Of a stretch of DNA of 64,000 nt, positions 1-9,547 are shown piece by piece. Under the pieces are notes generated by a model. The model was not told the origin of the DNA, ran no database searches, and was given only the letters and a program-made list of their open reading frames with translations. Every line of letters starts with the position of its first letter. The stretch's first letter is position 1. The DNA is taken from contig NZ_JACOFR010000020.1 in NCBI RefSeq assembly GCF_019455385.1, positions 1-64,000 of the forward strand. The letters run 5' to 3'. The position numbers and the translations under genes were made by a program. Origin of the DNA: Bradyrhizobium sp. BR 10289. GTDB taxonomy: Bacteria > Pseudomonadota > Alphaproteobacteria > Rhizobiales > Xanthobacteraceae.

Positions 1-78
1 AACCTCATTCTGGCACAACTGATGCCGTAGGGGGCCGTCCACACCATCAGAAAGCCACATGGCACCCTGCAGAGACAT

Positions 79-138
79 GGGCCCCGGCTCTGCGGCGCAC
101 CGCTGAAGGAGCGCTGCGCCGCGTCCGGGGCACGAGAG
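79..138. repeat. Short palindromic intergenic repeat
   Basis: An imperfect inverted repeat begins with GCCCCGG and ends with CCGGGGC, with GC-rich inner arms that can pair. A related element lies at 20680-20738 and shares the GCGTCCGGG.CACGAGAG ending. It sits just beyond the 3' end of queC and could act as a transcript-end hairpin. I believe such elements are dispersed in Bradyrhizobium genomes, but that is memory. Nothing else is recognisable in the first 154 bases. Confidence 0.55.
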
Positions 139-154
139 GAGTGTGGCGAGACAG

Positions 155-868
155 CTACCTGCCTGCCACATACTCCCGCCAACCCTTCGCGCGCAGGCTG
201 CAGGCCGGGCACTCGCCGCAGCCATAGCCCCAATCATGCTGCGCGCCGCGTTCGCCGAGATAGCAGGTGTGCGACTGCTCGCGGATGAGATCGACGAGCC
301 CGTCGCCGCCGAGATCGTGCGCGAGCTGCCAGGTTGCGGCCTTGTCGATCCACATCAAGGGCGTATGCAGCTCGAACGTCCTCGCCATGCCGAGCGAGAG
401 CGCGGCCTGCATGGCGCGGATGGTGTCGTCGCGGCAATCGGGATAGCCGGAATAATCGGTCTCGCACATGCCGCCGACGATGTGGCTGATGCCGCGCCGA
501 TAGGCCAGCGCCGCGGCAAAGGTCAGGAACACCAGATTGCGGCCGGGTACGAACGTATTGGGCAGGCCGTCGGCGCCCATCGCGATCGCGACATCGCGCG
601 TCAGCGCCGTCTCGGAGACGGCTGCGAGCGTCGGGATCGACAGCGTGTGGCTCTCGCCGAGCTTTGCCGCCCAATCCGCGCGCAGGCGCTTGAGGCCAGC
701 GAACAGCCGGTCACGGCAATCGAGCTCGACGGCGTGGCGCTGGCCGTAGTCGAAGCCCAGCGTCTCCACCCGCGCGAAGCGGCTGAGCGCCCAGGCGAGG
801 CAGGTGGTGGAATCCTGGCCGCCGGAGAACAGCACCAGCGCGGTTTGTGATGAAAATGCGTCGCTCAT
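155..868 (-). CDS. queC: 7-cyano-7-deazaguanine synthase QueC
   Basis: The 237-residue protein converts 7-carboxy-7-deazaguanine to preQ0 using ATP and ammonia, a step in queuosine tRNA modification. The N terminus carries the PP-loop ATP-binding motif VLFSGGQDSTT. The C terminus carries a zinc-binding cysteine cluster (C in HTCYLG, then CGECPAC). Both are diagnostic of QueC, and the length is usual for the family. The frame stays open far upstream, but the ATG at 868 is the start that leaves a normal N terminus (MSDAFSSQTALVLF). It is divergent from mazG across about 126 bp. No other queuosine gene is in view. Confidence 0.93.
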   Translation of the reverse strand: MSDAFSSQTALVLFSGGQDSTTCLAWALSRFARVETLGFDYGQRHAVELDCRDRLFAGLKRLRADWAAKLGESHTLSIPTLAAVSETALTRDVAIAMGADGLPNTFVPGRNLVFLTFAAALAYRRGISHIVGGMCETDYSGYPDCRDDTIRAMQAALSLGMARTFELHTPLMWIDKAATWQLAHDLGGDGLVDLIREQSHTCYLGERGAQHDWGYGCGECPACSLRAKGWREYVAGR

Positions 869-994
869 GGGCCGCGCTTTAGCACTGCGGGAGGTATCAG
901 CCAATCGGTGGAAATCGCCCTGTTCCGCGCCGCCACGCTGGGATCGGCCGGCCGCTTTTGGCATAAGGTTGGGGACCCCGGAGACTGCCCCGCA

Positions 995-1840
995 ATGACC
1001 CCTTCCCGCGAAATTTCCCGCCTGATCGAGATCATGGCAGCGCTGCGCACGCCGGTGACTGGCTGCCCCTGGGACCTCGAGCAGAACTTTTCGACCATCG
1101 CGCCCTACACGATCGAGGAGGCCTATGAGGTGGTGGACGCCATCGATCGCGGCGATCTCGACGACTTGCGTGAAGAGCTCGGCGACCTCCTGCTCCAGGT
1201 CGTGTTCCACGCCCAGATGGCGTCGGAGCAGAACGCGTTTGCGTTCGGCGACGTCGTCGAGGCCATCACGCGAAAAATGATCCGAAGGCATCCCCATGTC
1301 TTCGCCGACAAGGACGGCAATCTCGCCCCGCACCACGTCAAGGAGGTCTGGGACCGCATCAAGGCCGAGGAGAAGGCCGAACGCGCGGCGCGCCGGCCGA
1401 AGGAAGAAGCTTCAGAACACAAGTCCCTGCTCGCGGGCGTGAAGGCCGGCCAGCCCGCGCTGACCCGTGCGATGGAGCTGCAGCGCAAGGCCTCAAAGGT
1501 CGGCTTCGACTGGAATGATCCGCGTGCGGTTTTGCAAAAGATCCGCGAAGAAGCCGACGAGATCGAGGCCGCGCTCGACCGCAATGACAAGCAGGAGATC
1601 GCGGAAGAGACCGGCGATCTCATGTTCGCCCTCGTCAACCTCGCCCGCCATGTCGATGCCGATCCGGAAGCTGCGCTGCGCGCCACCAATGCGAAGTTCG
1701 AGCGGCGGTTTGCCTATATCGAACGCGCGTTGGAGGCGCAGGGCCGCACGCTGGAACAGGCGTCGCTGGCGGAGATGGATGCGCTATGGAATGCGGCGAA
1801 GGGTGCGGAAAAGCCGGGGCCGGAATTGTCCGGCCTGTAG
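995..1840 (+). CDS. mazG: Nucleoside triphosphate pyrophosphohydrolase MazG
   Basis: The 281-residue protein hydrolyses (d)NTPs to monophosphates and pyrophosphate, a house-cleaning or stringent-response function. Two MazG domains are visible. The first has GCPWDLEQNF followed by the metal-binding pattern EEAYEV and EELGDLLLQVVFH. The second has EEADEIEAAL and EETGDLMFALVNLARH. An upstream in-frame ATG at 908 would add 29 residues unlike the family, so I place the start at 995 (MTPSREISRL). The TAG stop lies inside a palindromic repeat (1837-1920), so the repeat contributes the end of the gene. Confidence 0.92.
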   Translation: MTPSREISRLIEIMAALRTPVTGCPWDLEQNFSTIAPYTIEEAYEVVDAIDRGDLDDLREELGDLLLQVVFHAQMASEQNAFAFGDVVEAITRKMIRRHPHVFADKDGNLAPHHVKEVWDRIKAEEKAERAARRPKEEASEHKSLLAGVKAGQPALTRAMELQRKASKVGFDWNDPRAVLQKIREEADEIEAALDRNDKQEIAEETGDLMFALVNLARHVDADPEAALRATNAKFERRFAYIERALEAQGRTLEQASLAEMDALWNAAKGAEKPGPELSGL

Positions 1841-1920
1841 CCCGTATGGAGCGAAGCGCAATCCGGGGTCGTTGGCTTGTGACAAGAATCCCGGATTACG
1901 CTTCGCTCCATCCGGGCTAC
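1837..1920. repeat. Palindromic repeat between convergent mazG and hflX
   Basis: An inverted repeat opens with GTAGCCCGTATGGAGCGAAG and closes with CTTCGCTCCATCCGGGCTAC, with roughly 20 bases of loop. The arms match over almost their whole length, so it can form a long hairpin. Being between two convergent genes, it could serve as a bidirectional terminator. A second member of the family with the same outer arms is at 14671-14756. Confidence 0.85.
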
Positions 1921-1930
1921 AAACTATGCC

Positions 1931-3313
1931 TCACGCGGCATCGCGCGGCACGGCGTCGAACCTCGACACCACGATATCCCGCTTGGTCTCGTCCACCCGC
2001 ACGGTCATGTCGAACCGGCCGTCGTGCAGCTCTTTCGCCAGCACCTCGGAATTGCGGTGCAGCCAGCTGATGCCGGCACCATCCGCTGCGTCGATCGAGA
2101 GATCGAGCGTGGTGCGTTTCGCCGCGAGCCGTTCCTCGATCGCGGCGAGCAGCGCATCGATCCCCTCGCCCGACACGGCCGAGACCAGCATGGCCGGATG
2201 ATCTTCCGGCCGGCGCGCGGCGATGTTCAGGAGCTCTTCGCGCTGCTCCGCTCCGTATCGATCGATCTTGTTCCAGACCTCGATGATGCGGCCGCTATCA
2301 TCTGGGTTGATGCCGAGCTGCCGCAGCACGGCGTCGACGTCGCTCTGCTGCGCTTCGGCGTCCTCGTGCGAGATGTCGCGCACATGCAGGATGACGTCGG
2401 CCTCCAGCACCTCCTCCAGCGTGGCGCGGAAGGCGGCGACAAGCTGGGTCGGCAGATTGGAGATGAAGCCGACGGTGTCGGACAACATCGCCTTGCCGCC
2501 ATGCGGCAGCGTCAGCGCGCGCAGGGTCGGATCGAGCGTGGCGAACAGCATGTCGGCGGCCTGCACGTCGGCACGGGTCAGGCGGTTGAACAGCGTCGAC
2601 TTGCCGGCATTGGTGTAGCCGACCAGCGCGACGACGCGGTACGGCACGCGCTGGCGCCCGGCGCGGTGCAAGCGCCGTGTTGCCTGCACCTTCTTCAGCT
2701 CGCCCTCGAGCTTGGTGATGCGCTCCTGGATCAGGCGGCGGTCGGCTTCGATCTGCGTCTCGCCGGGACCGCCCATAAATCCGAAGCCGCCGCGCTGGCG
2801 CTCCAGATGGGTCCACGAGCGCACCAAGCGCGAGCGCTGGTAGTTGAGATGGGCGAGCTCGACCTGGAGCGAGCCTTCTTTCGTCTTGGCGCGGCGGCCG
2901 AAGATTTCGAGGATCAAGCCGGTGCGGTCGAGCACCTTGGCGTGCAATTCCTTCTCGAGGTTGCGCTGCTGGATCGGCGCCAGCGCGCAATCCATCACCA
3001 CGAGCTCGACGTCGAGGCTCTTGGCGAGCGCGGCGATCTCCTCGACCTTGCCCTTGCCGATATAGGTGGCCGGCCGGATCTGGCTGATCGGCGCGATGAT
3101 CGCATCCGCAATGACGAGGTCGATCGCACGGGCAAGGCCCGCGGCTTCGTCGAGCCGGGCCTCGGCGTTGCGCTGGACATGAGCCTCCGATTGCGCGTCG
3201 GCACTTCCCGCGCGCGCTCGTAGATAGGGGCCGACGACAAGCACCCGCCCCGTTTGCTTAGCCCCTGCCGACCGCGGACGGTCGGCATCCCCGTCGAAGT
3301 TTCGGGGTTCCAA
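1931..3313 (-). CDS. hflX: Ribosome-associated GTPase HflX
   Basis: The 460-residue protein is an Obg-class GTPase that, in characterised bacteria, splits stalled or heat-damaged 70S ribosomes. The N-terminal HflX domain runs to about residue 200 and includes RGGFGFMGGPGETQIE. The G domain follows, with G1 GYTNAGKST, G3 DTVGF and G4 NKID. A C-terminal extension ends in FDAVPRDAA. The gene begins 11 bp after hfq, so the two are probably co-transcribed, as is common in proteobacteria. The start at 3313 is the only ATG giving a normal HflX N terminus (TGRVLVVGPYL). Confidence 0.95.
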   Translation of the reverse strand: MEPRNFDGDADRPRSAGAKQTGRVLVVGPYLRARAGSADAQSEAHVQRNAEARLDEAAGLARAIDLVIADAIIAPISQIRPATYIGKGKVEEIAALAKSLDVELVVMDCALAPIQQRNLEKELHAKVLDRTGLILEIFGRRAKTKEGSLQVELAHLNYQRSRLVRSWTHLERQRGGFGFMGGPGETQIEADRRLIQERITKLEGELKKVQATRRLHRAGRQRVPYRVVALVGYTNAGKSTLFNRLTRADVQAADMLFATLDPTLRALTLPHGGKAMLSDTVGFISNLPTQLVAAFRATLEEVLEADVILHVRDISHEDAEAQQSDVDAVLRQLGINPDDSGRIIEVWNKIDRYGAEQREELLNIAARRPEDHPAMLVSAVSGEGIDALLAAIEERLAAKRTTLDLSIDAADGAGISWLHRNSEVLAKELHDGRFDMTVRVDETKRDIVVSRFDAVPRDAA

Positions 3314-3324
3314 TCAAATCACTC

Positions 3325-3573
3325 TCAAGCCGGCTGATCCTCGCCGCCTTCGAACAGCTGGATCGGAGCGCCCGGCATGATGGTCGAGATCGCATGCTTG
3401 TAGACCAGCTGCGAGTGACCGTCGCGCCGAAGCAGCAAACAGAAATTGTCGAACCAGGTCACGATGCCCTGGAGCTTCACTCCGTTGACCAGAAAGATCG
3501 TCAGTGGCGTCTTGGTTTTGCGAACGTGATTGAGGAAGGTGTCCTGTAGGTTTTGTGCGCGGTCTGCCGCCAT
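3325..3573 (-). CDS. hfq: RNA chaperone Hfq
   Basis: This 82-residue Sm-like protein forms hexamers that promote pairing of small RNAs with mRNAs. The Sm1 region contains LQDTFLNHVRK and FLVNGVKLQGIVTWFDNFCLLL. The Sm2 motif is YKHAISTIMP, which closely matches the Hfq signature. In rhizobia Hfq is known as NrfA and is needed for nifA expression in some species (established knowledge). It lies between ntrX and hflX on the same strand. About 250 bp separate it from ntrX, so it probably has its own promoter, though I could not define one. Confidence 0.97.
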   Translation of the reverse strand: MAADRAQNLQDTFLNHVRKTKTPLTIFLVNGVKLQGIVTWFDNFCLLLRRDGHSQLVYKHAISTIMPGAPIQLFEGGEDQPA

Positions 3574-3820
3574 TGTTTTTTTCTCGCTTTGAGTTTCTTT
3601 TTATTGCGCCGGTTGTGCCCCGCTTCTGAAAATGTGGGGTCTCATCCGGTTGCCGTTCCCATGAGATCCCCCTCGGAGGAACAGCGGTTCGATTAGAGGG
3701 CAGGATGGCTTATTAGGCAAGCCGCTTCACGCGGCAGGCCATGCCCAATTGGCCCGAAAGACTACGGAAACCGATGATTTTCCTTAGCTATCCCTGACGG
3801 ATACCGGCGACATCGAAATA

Positions 3821-5191
3821 TTAGCCGACGCCGAGCGCCTTCAACTTCCGATGCAGTGCCGAGCGTTCCATACCAACAAACTCGGCCGTGCGAGAAATAT
3901 TTCCTGAAAAGCGGCTGATCTGTGCAATCAAATAGTCGCGTTCGAACACTTCGCGGGCCTCGCGCAGCGGCAGGCCCATGATGTGCTCGCCATTGTTGCT
4001 GGTCGGCATCGCCGGCACCATCGAGCCGACGTCCTGCGGCAGCATATCGGCGGTGATGATCACCTCCGGCCCGCCCGCGGCCAGAATCATGACTCTCTCA
4101 ACGTTATTGCGGAGCTGGCGCACATTGCCCGGCCAGACATGCGATTGCAGCACCGCCATCGCATCCTGTCCGATCTGCCGCTTCGGCAGGCCGCTGCCGG
4201 CCGAGATCTGCTCCATGAAATAATCGATCAACTCCGGGATGTCCTCGCGCCGCTCCGACAGCGCGGGCACGCGGATCGGCACCACCGAGAGGCGGTGATA
4301 GAGGTCCTCGCGGAAATGCCCCGCCGCGATCTCCTCTTCGAGATTGCGCGCGGTCGATGAAATAATGCGGACGTCGACCTGCACCTTCGAGGTGCCGCCG
4401 ACACGCTGGAACGACTGCTCGACCAGCACGCGCAAGATCTTGTTCTGGGTCTCGCGCGGCATGTCCGCGATCTCGTCGATGAACAGCGTGCCGCCATGGG
4501 CTTCCTCGAGCGCGCCGGGCTTGCGCGCCTGCTCGCCGTTGGATTGCTCGACGCCGAACAGCTCGTGCTCCATCCGCTCGGGCGTGATCGCGGCGGCGTT
4601 GATGACGACGAACGGACCGTCGGCACGGCCCGAGGCCGTATGCAGCGTGCGCGCCGTCAATTCCTTGCCGGCGCCGGCGGGGCCGACGATCAGGATGCGG
4701 CTGTTGGCTTTGGCCGCCCGCTCGATGGTCTGGCGCAGCTGGTTCATGCTGGGCGAGCGGCCGACCAGCTGGCTTGCGCTCGGCGCGAGCTGCTTCAGCT
4801 CCTTGACCTCGCGCTTGAGGCGCGAGTTTTCCAGCGCGCGGGTCGCGACCAGGATCAGGCGGTCGGCCTTGAACGGCTTTTCGATGAAGTCATAGGCGCC
4901 GCGCTTGATCGCCGCGACCGCGGTCTCGATGTTGCCGTGGCCGGAGATCATCACGACCGGCAGATCGGCGTTGTCCTTCTTGACCTGCTCCAGGAGCTGC
5001 AAGCCGTCGAGCTTGGAGCCCTGCAGCCAGATGTCGAGGAACACCAGATGTGGCCTGCGATTGGCGATTTCGGCCAGCGCCGTATCGCTGTCGCGCGCGG
5101 TGCGGGTGACGAAACCCTCGTCTTCGAGAATGCCCGCAACGAGATCCCGAATATCGGCCTCATCATCGACAATCAGAATTTCACTTGCCAT
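3821..5191 (-). CDS. ntrX: Response regulator NtrX
   Basis: The 456-residue regulator is the partner of the NtrY kinase. The receiver domain (about 1-120) has the phosphorylation region VFLDIWLQGSKLDGLQ. The AAA+ domain (about 145-370) has Walker A GPAGAGKE and Walker B GTLFIDEIAD. The C-terminal Fis-type helix-turn-helix ends in GNISRTAEFVGMERSALHRKLKALG. The sigma-54-contacting GAFTGA loop is missing: after HELFGVEQ the sequence runs SNGEQARKPGALEEA. NtrX is therefore unlikely to be a standard sigma-54 activator. The gene begins 17 bp after ntrY, so they form one unit. Confidence 0.95.
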   Translation of the reverse strand: MASEILIVDDEADIRDLVAGILEDEGFVTRTARDSDTALAEIANRRPHLVFLDIWLQGSKLDGLQLLEQVKKDNADLPVVMISGHGNIETAVAAIKRGAYDFIEKPFKADRLILVATRALENSRLKREVKELKQLAPSASQLVGRSPSMNQLRQTIERAAKANSRILIVGPAGAGKELTARTLHTASGRADGPFVVINAAAITPERMEHELFGVEQSNGEQARKPGALEEAHGGTLFIDEIADMPRETQNKILRVLVEQSFQRVGGTSKVQVDVRIISSTARNLEEEIAAGHFREDLYHRLSVVPIRVPALSERREDIPELIDYFMEQISAGSGLPKRQIGQDAMAVLQSHVWPGNVRQLRNNVERVMILAAGGPEVIITADMLPQDVGSMVPAMPTSNNGEHIMGLPLREAREVFERDYLIAQISRFSGNISRTAEFVGMERSALHRKLKALGVG

Positions 5192-5208
5192 GGGTCGCGC
5201 CTGTCTTG

Positions 5209-7611
5209 TCAGCTGCCTGTTGAGGCTTCGATTTTCGTTGAATCATTGGTCTTTTCAGCGGGCTCTTTGGTTTCGCCCGCCACCTCTTTTGTTTCCGGCG
5301 CCGCGTCCTTGACCGGCTCCGTCGCGGCTTCCTTGGTCGTGTCCTTGCCCGTTTCCTTGACCACCGGCCCCGGCTCGGCGCCGTCGGACTTGGCCGGCTG
5401 GCCGGAGATCGCAAAGCGCATCCGCATCCAGGCGCCGCGCTGGCCCTCGCGGAAGTCGGAGGCGTCCTTCAGCTCGATGCGGCCGCCATGGTCTTCCAGC
5501 ACGCGGCCGACGATCGCAAGGCCAAGGCCGGTGCCCTTGGCGCGCGTTGTGACGTACGGCTCAAGAAGCCGCGAGCGTGCGACCTTGGGCAGGCCGATGC
5601 CGTTGTCGATGACGTCGATCAGCACGTCCTCGCCCTCGCGCGAGACCACGACGTCGATGCGGCCTTTGCCGAGCTCCTCCTGCGGCACCTGCTCGATCGC
5701 CTCGGTGGCGTTCTTGATGATGTTGGTGACCGCCTGCGAGATCAGCCGCCGGTCGAACTGCGCGCGCAACGGATCTTCCCTGAACTCGGCCTCGATATCG
5801 AGCTCGGGATGGGCGACCTTCATCAGGAACACCGCCTGCCGCACGGTGTCGGCGACGTCCTCGCCTTCCATCACGGGTTTCGGCATCCGCGCAAAGCGCG
5901 AGAACTCGTCGACCATGCGCCTGATGTCGTCGACCTGGCGCACGATGGTGTCGGTGCACTGGTCGAAGATCTGCTTGTCCTTGGCCTCGGTGATGTCCTT
6001 GCCGAATTTGCGGCGGATGCGCTCGGCGGAGAGCTGAATCGGCGTCAGCGGATTCTTGATCTCGTGGGCGATGCGGCGCGCCACGTCGCCCCAGGCCGAG
6101 GTGCGCTGCGCCGAGACCAGCTCGGTGATGTCGTCGAGCGTGATGATGTAGCTGTCGTGCGGCTGGTTCTTCTCGGCGCTGACCCGGACCGACAAATTGC
6201 GCTCGTTGCCGTCGCGCGTGATGGTGATCTGTCCCTGCACCAGGCGCTGGGTCCCTTCCCGCGCCGTCTTCATCATCTCGTCGAGCTCGGGCAGCACGTC
6301 GGAGAGCGGATGGCCGAGCGTCTCCGCCTCGGAGTGCCCGATCAGCTTTTCGGCGGATCGGTTGAGGATGCCGACGCTGCCGGACGTATCGACGCCGATG
6401 ATGCCGGCGCTGGCCGAGGACAGCACGGCCTCGATGAAGCGGCGCCGGCTGTCGATGAGGTCGCTGGCGTTGACGAGCTCGTCGCGCTGGCTGCGCAGCT
6501 CCTGCGTCATCTTGTTGAAGGTCTCACCCAGCTGGGCGAGGTCGCCTTCGGACTGATGCACCGGCACCTTCACATGGAGGTCGCCGGTCGAGACGGTGTG
6601 GGCGGCGTTCATCAGCCGCCGGATCGGCGCCACCAGGGAATTGGCGAAGTTCAGCCCGATCAGCACCGAAGCCATCAGGATGGTTAGCGCGATCACCGCA
6701 AACATCAGCGCAAAGGCGACCTGGATGCCGAGCCTGCGCGACTCGATCTGGGCATATTCGGCGACGCTGACCTCGGTCTGCTTGAGCTGATTGACCACGT
6801 TAGGATCGAGCGGCCGTGCGACATAGAGGAAGGTGTCGCTGAAGGCCCGCAGGCGGATCACCGCGGCGACATAGCTCGCATCCGGCAGCACCGCGATCTC
6901 GGGCTCGTTCTCGTTGACGTTGCTGAGGAAGTCCGGCGCCGGTGGCGAATAGGCCAGCCGCATGCCGGTGTCGGCGGATTCCAGAATGTTGGTGTTCTTG
7001 TCGATGATCATCGCACCCGGCAGGTTGCGGGAGCTGGCGCTGGCGGTCAGCAGCTCGCGGAACGAGCGGCGGTCCTGGTCGTAGAGCGGCCTTGCATGGG
7101 CGATGTCGTTGGCCATACCGAGAATGTCGCCGCGGATCAGCTGCGCGTGATCCTGCATGTAGGCCCGCGCGATGTTCAGCGAGTTCTGGATCACCTCCTT
7201 GGTCGGCCCGGAGAACAGCCGGTCGAGACCGCGCTCGAGGGTCACGTTGGCGACGACCGAGACCAGCACCGCCGGCAGCACCGCCACGATCGAGAACAGG
7301 CTGACGATCTGGACATGGAGACGGGCGGCCGCCCTGCCCCGGCGCCTGGCCAGGATGAGCTGCCAGAGCTCGCGGACGATGATCCCGACCAGCAGCAGGA
7401 TGGTGCCCGCATTGATCAGGTAGAACGAGCGGACCACCTCGGGCGTCGGATCGATCCGGGTCAGGCCGGTCAGCACCAGGAAGGTCAGAAGGCCCGAGAG
7501 CAGCGCCAGCGCCACGGCAAACGGCGCCAGCCAGCGGCGCGGCGACCAGCGTCGCGCCTCTTCGGCTGGGGCCGTGTCAAAGGATGCGGCCGAGGTATCT
7601 GCGCTGGTCAT
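5209..7611 (-). CDS. ntrY: Sensor histidine kinase NtrY
   Basis: The 800-residue membrane kinase phosphorylates NtrX in response to nitrogen or redox signals. Three hydrophobic segments lie near residues 27-50, 60-80 and 100-125, followed by a periplasmic sensing region and a fourth segment near 300-325. HAMP, PAS (AEKLIGHSEAETLGHPLSD), HisKA (RRIAHEIKNPLTPIQLS) and HATPase (NIIKNATEAI, DNGIGLP, GTGLGLAIVGRVLEDHGG) domains follow. The last 70 residues are a low-complexity tail rich in Lys, Glu, Thr and Ala with no recognised domain. A 484 bp gap separates it from ntrC, so it may be transcribed from its own promoter. Confidence 0.95.
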   Translation of the reverse strand: MTSADTSAASFDTAPAEEARRWSPRRWLAPFAVALALLSGLLTFLVLTGLTRIDPTPEVVRSFYLINAGTILLLVGIIVRELWQLILARRRGRAAARLHVQIVSLFSIVAVLPAVLVSVVANVTLERGLDRLFSGPTKEVIQNSLNIARAYMQDHAQLIRGDILGMANDIAHARPLYDQDRRSFRELLTASASSRNLPGAMIIDKNTNILESADTGMRLAYSPPAPDFLSNVNENEPEIAVLPDASYVAAVIRLRAFSDTFLYVARPLDPNVVNQLKQTEVSVAEYAQIESRRLGIQVAFALMFAVIALTILMASVLIGLNFANSLVAPIRRLMNAAHTVSTGDLHVKVPVHQSEGDLAQLGETFNKMTQELRSQRDELVNASDLIDSRRRFIEAVLSSASAGIIGVDTSGSVGILNRSAEKLIGHSEAETLGHPLSDVLPELDEMMKTAREGTQRLVQGQITITRDGNERNLSVRVSAEKNQPHDSYIITLDDITELVSAQRTSAWGDVARRIAHEIKNPLTPIQLSAERIRRKFGKDITEAKDKQIFDQCTDTIVRQVDDIRRMVDEFSRFARMPKPVMEGEDVADTVRQAVFLMKVAHPELDIEAEFREDPLRAQFDRRLISQAVTNIIKNATEAIEQVPQEELGKGRIDVVVSREGEDVLIDVIDNGIGLPKVARSRLLEPYVTTRAKGTGLGLAIVGRVLEDHGGRIELKDASDFREGQRGAWMRMRFAISGQPAKSDGAEPGPVVKETGKDTTKEAATEPVKDAAPETKEVAGETKEPAEKTNDSTKIEASTGS

Positions 7612-7672
7612 TCCGGCAATGGGTGCTGAAAACTGGGTCCGCTAAGGGCGGATACTGATGTATTCGTACCAC

Positions 7673-7694
7673 ATTGTTGCCGAATTGCGACAAT
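7673..7694. promoter_or_regulatory. Imperfect dyad upstream of ntrY
   Basis: The sequence ATTGTTGC-CGAATT-GCGACAAT is a 22 bp inverted repeat with one mismatched pair per arm. It lies 62 bp upstream of the ntrY start, within the gap between ntrC and ntrY. The position suits a regulator-binding site for ntrYX. I cannot assign it to a known protein. Confidence 0.35.
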
Positions 7695-7737
7695 TCCGCG
7701 GCGTCTCAGGCGCGGCCGACCGGCGCATCCACAGGCC

Positions 7738-7926
7738 ATGCAGGATCAGCCGGAACGGAATCGGCCCGTTCCGGCTTGTCCCGGCATGGACAGGTTCTTT
7801 CTCGCAATGATGGTGTCGGCGGTGTTGCTGCTGATCGTGGCTTCTGACCTGCTGGTCAATGGCCCCGGCATACAGCCCCCGGCGGCTGTCGTCATGGTGC
7901 CGGCATCAACCCGCGTGGTCCGATAG
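7738..7926 (+). CDS. Possible small membrane protein between ntrY and ntrC
   Basis: A 62-codon frame on the strand opposite to the ntr genes fills part of the ntrY-ntrC gap. An internal ATG at 7786 gives a 46-residue form. That form starts with MDRFFLAMMVSAVLLLIVASDLL, which reads as a single membrane segment or signal anchor. Neither start has a strong ribosome binding site. It is not antisense to a recognised gene and has a sensible hydrophobic profile, so it may be real, but I do not recognise a family. The rest of 7612-8095 shows only the dyad at 7673-7694. Confidence 0.35.
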   Translation: MQDQPERNRPVPACPGMDRFFLAMMVSAVLLLIVASDLLVNGPGIQPPAAVVMVPASTRVVR

Positions 7927-8095
7927 GCGCGACCACGCGCCACGCGGCCGAATGTCCAATTTGAATGTTCCGCCGGAACGTTTCAGCCTGATTCCGACTT
8001 CTGATCTCCGCGTCAGCCATCAAGGCCAGCGCGATCCGGACAGGCTCAGCTCCGCTGTGGTAGGGGAGCTGAGCCATTCGTCCGAAGCGGGAGGC

Positions 8096-9538
<1,443 letters not shown>

Positions 9539-9547
9539 TGTTAATCC

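Noticed and set aside
155..1336. Long version of queC beginning at 1336
   Set aside because: The extra 156 residues overlap mazG in antisense and are not QueC-like; the start at 868 gives a normal protein.
4496..6037. 513-codon plus-strand frame across ntrX-ntrY
   Set aside because: Antisense to two well-supported genes, with no family features.
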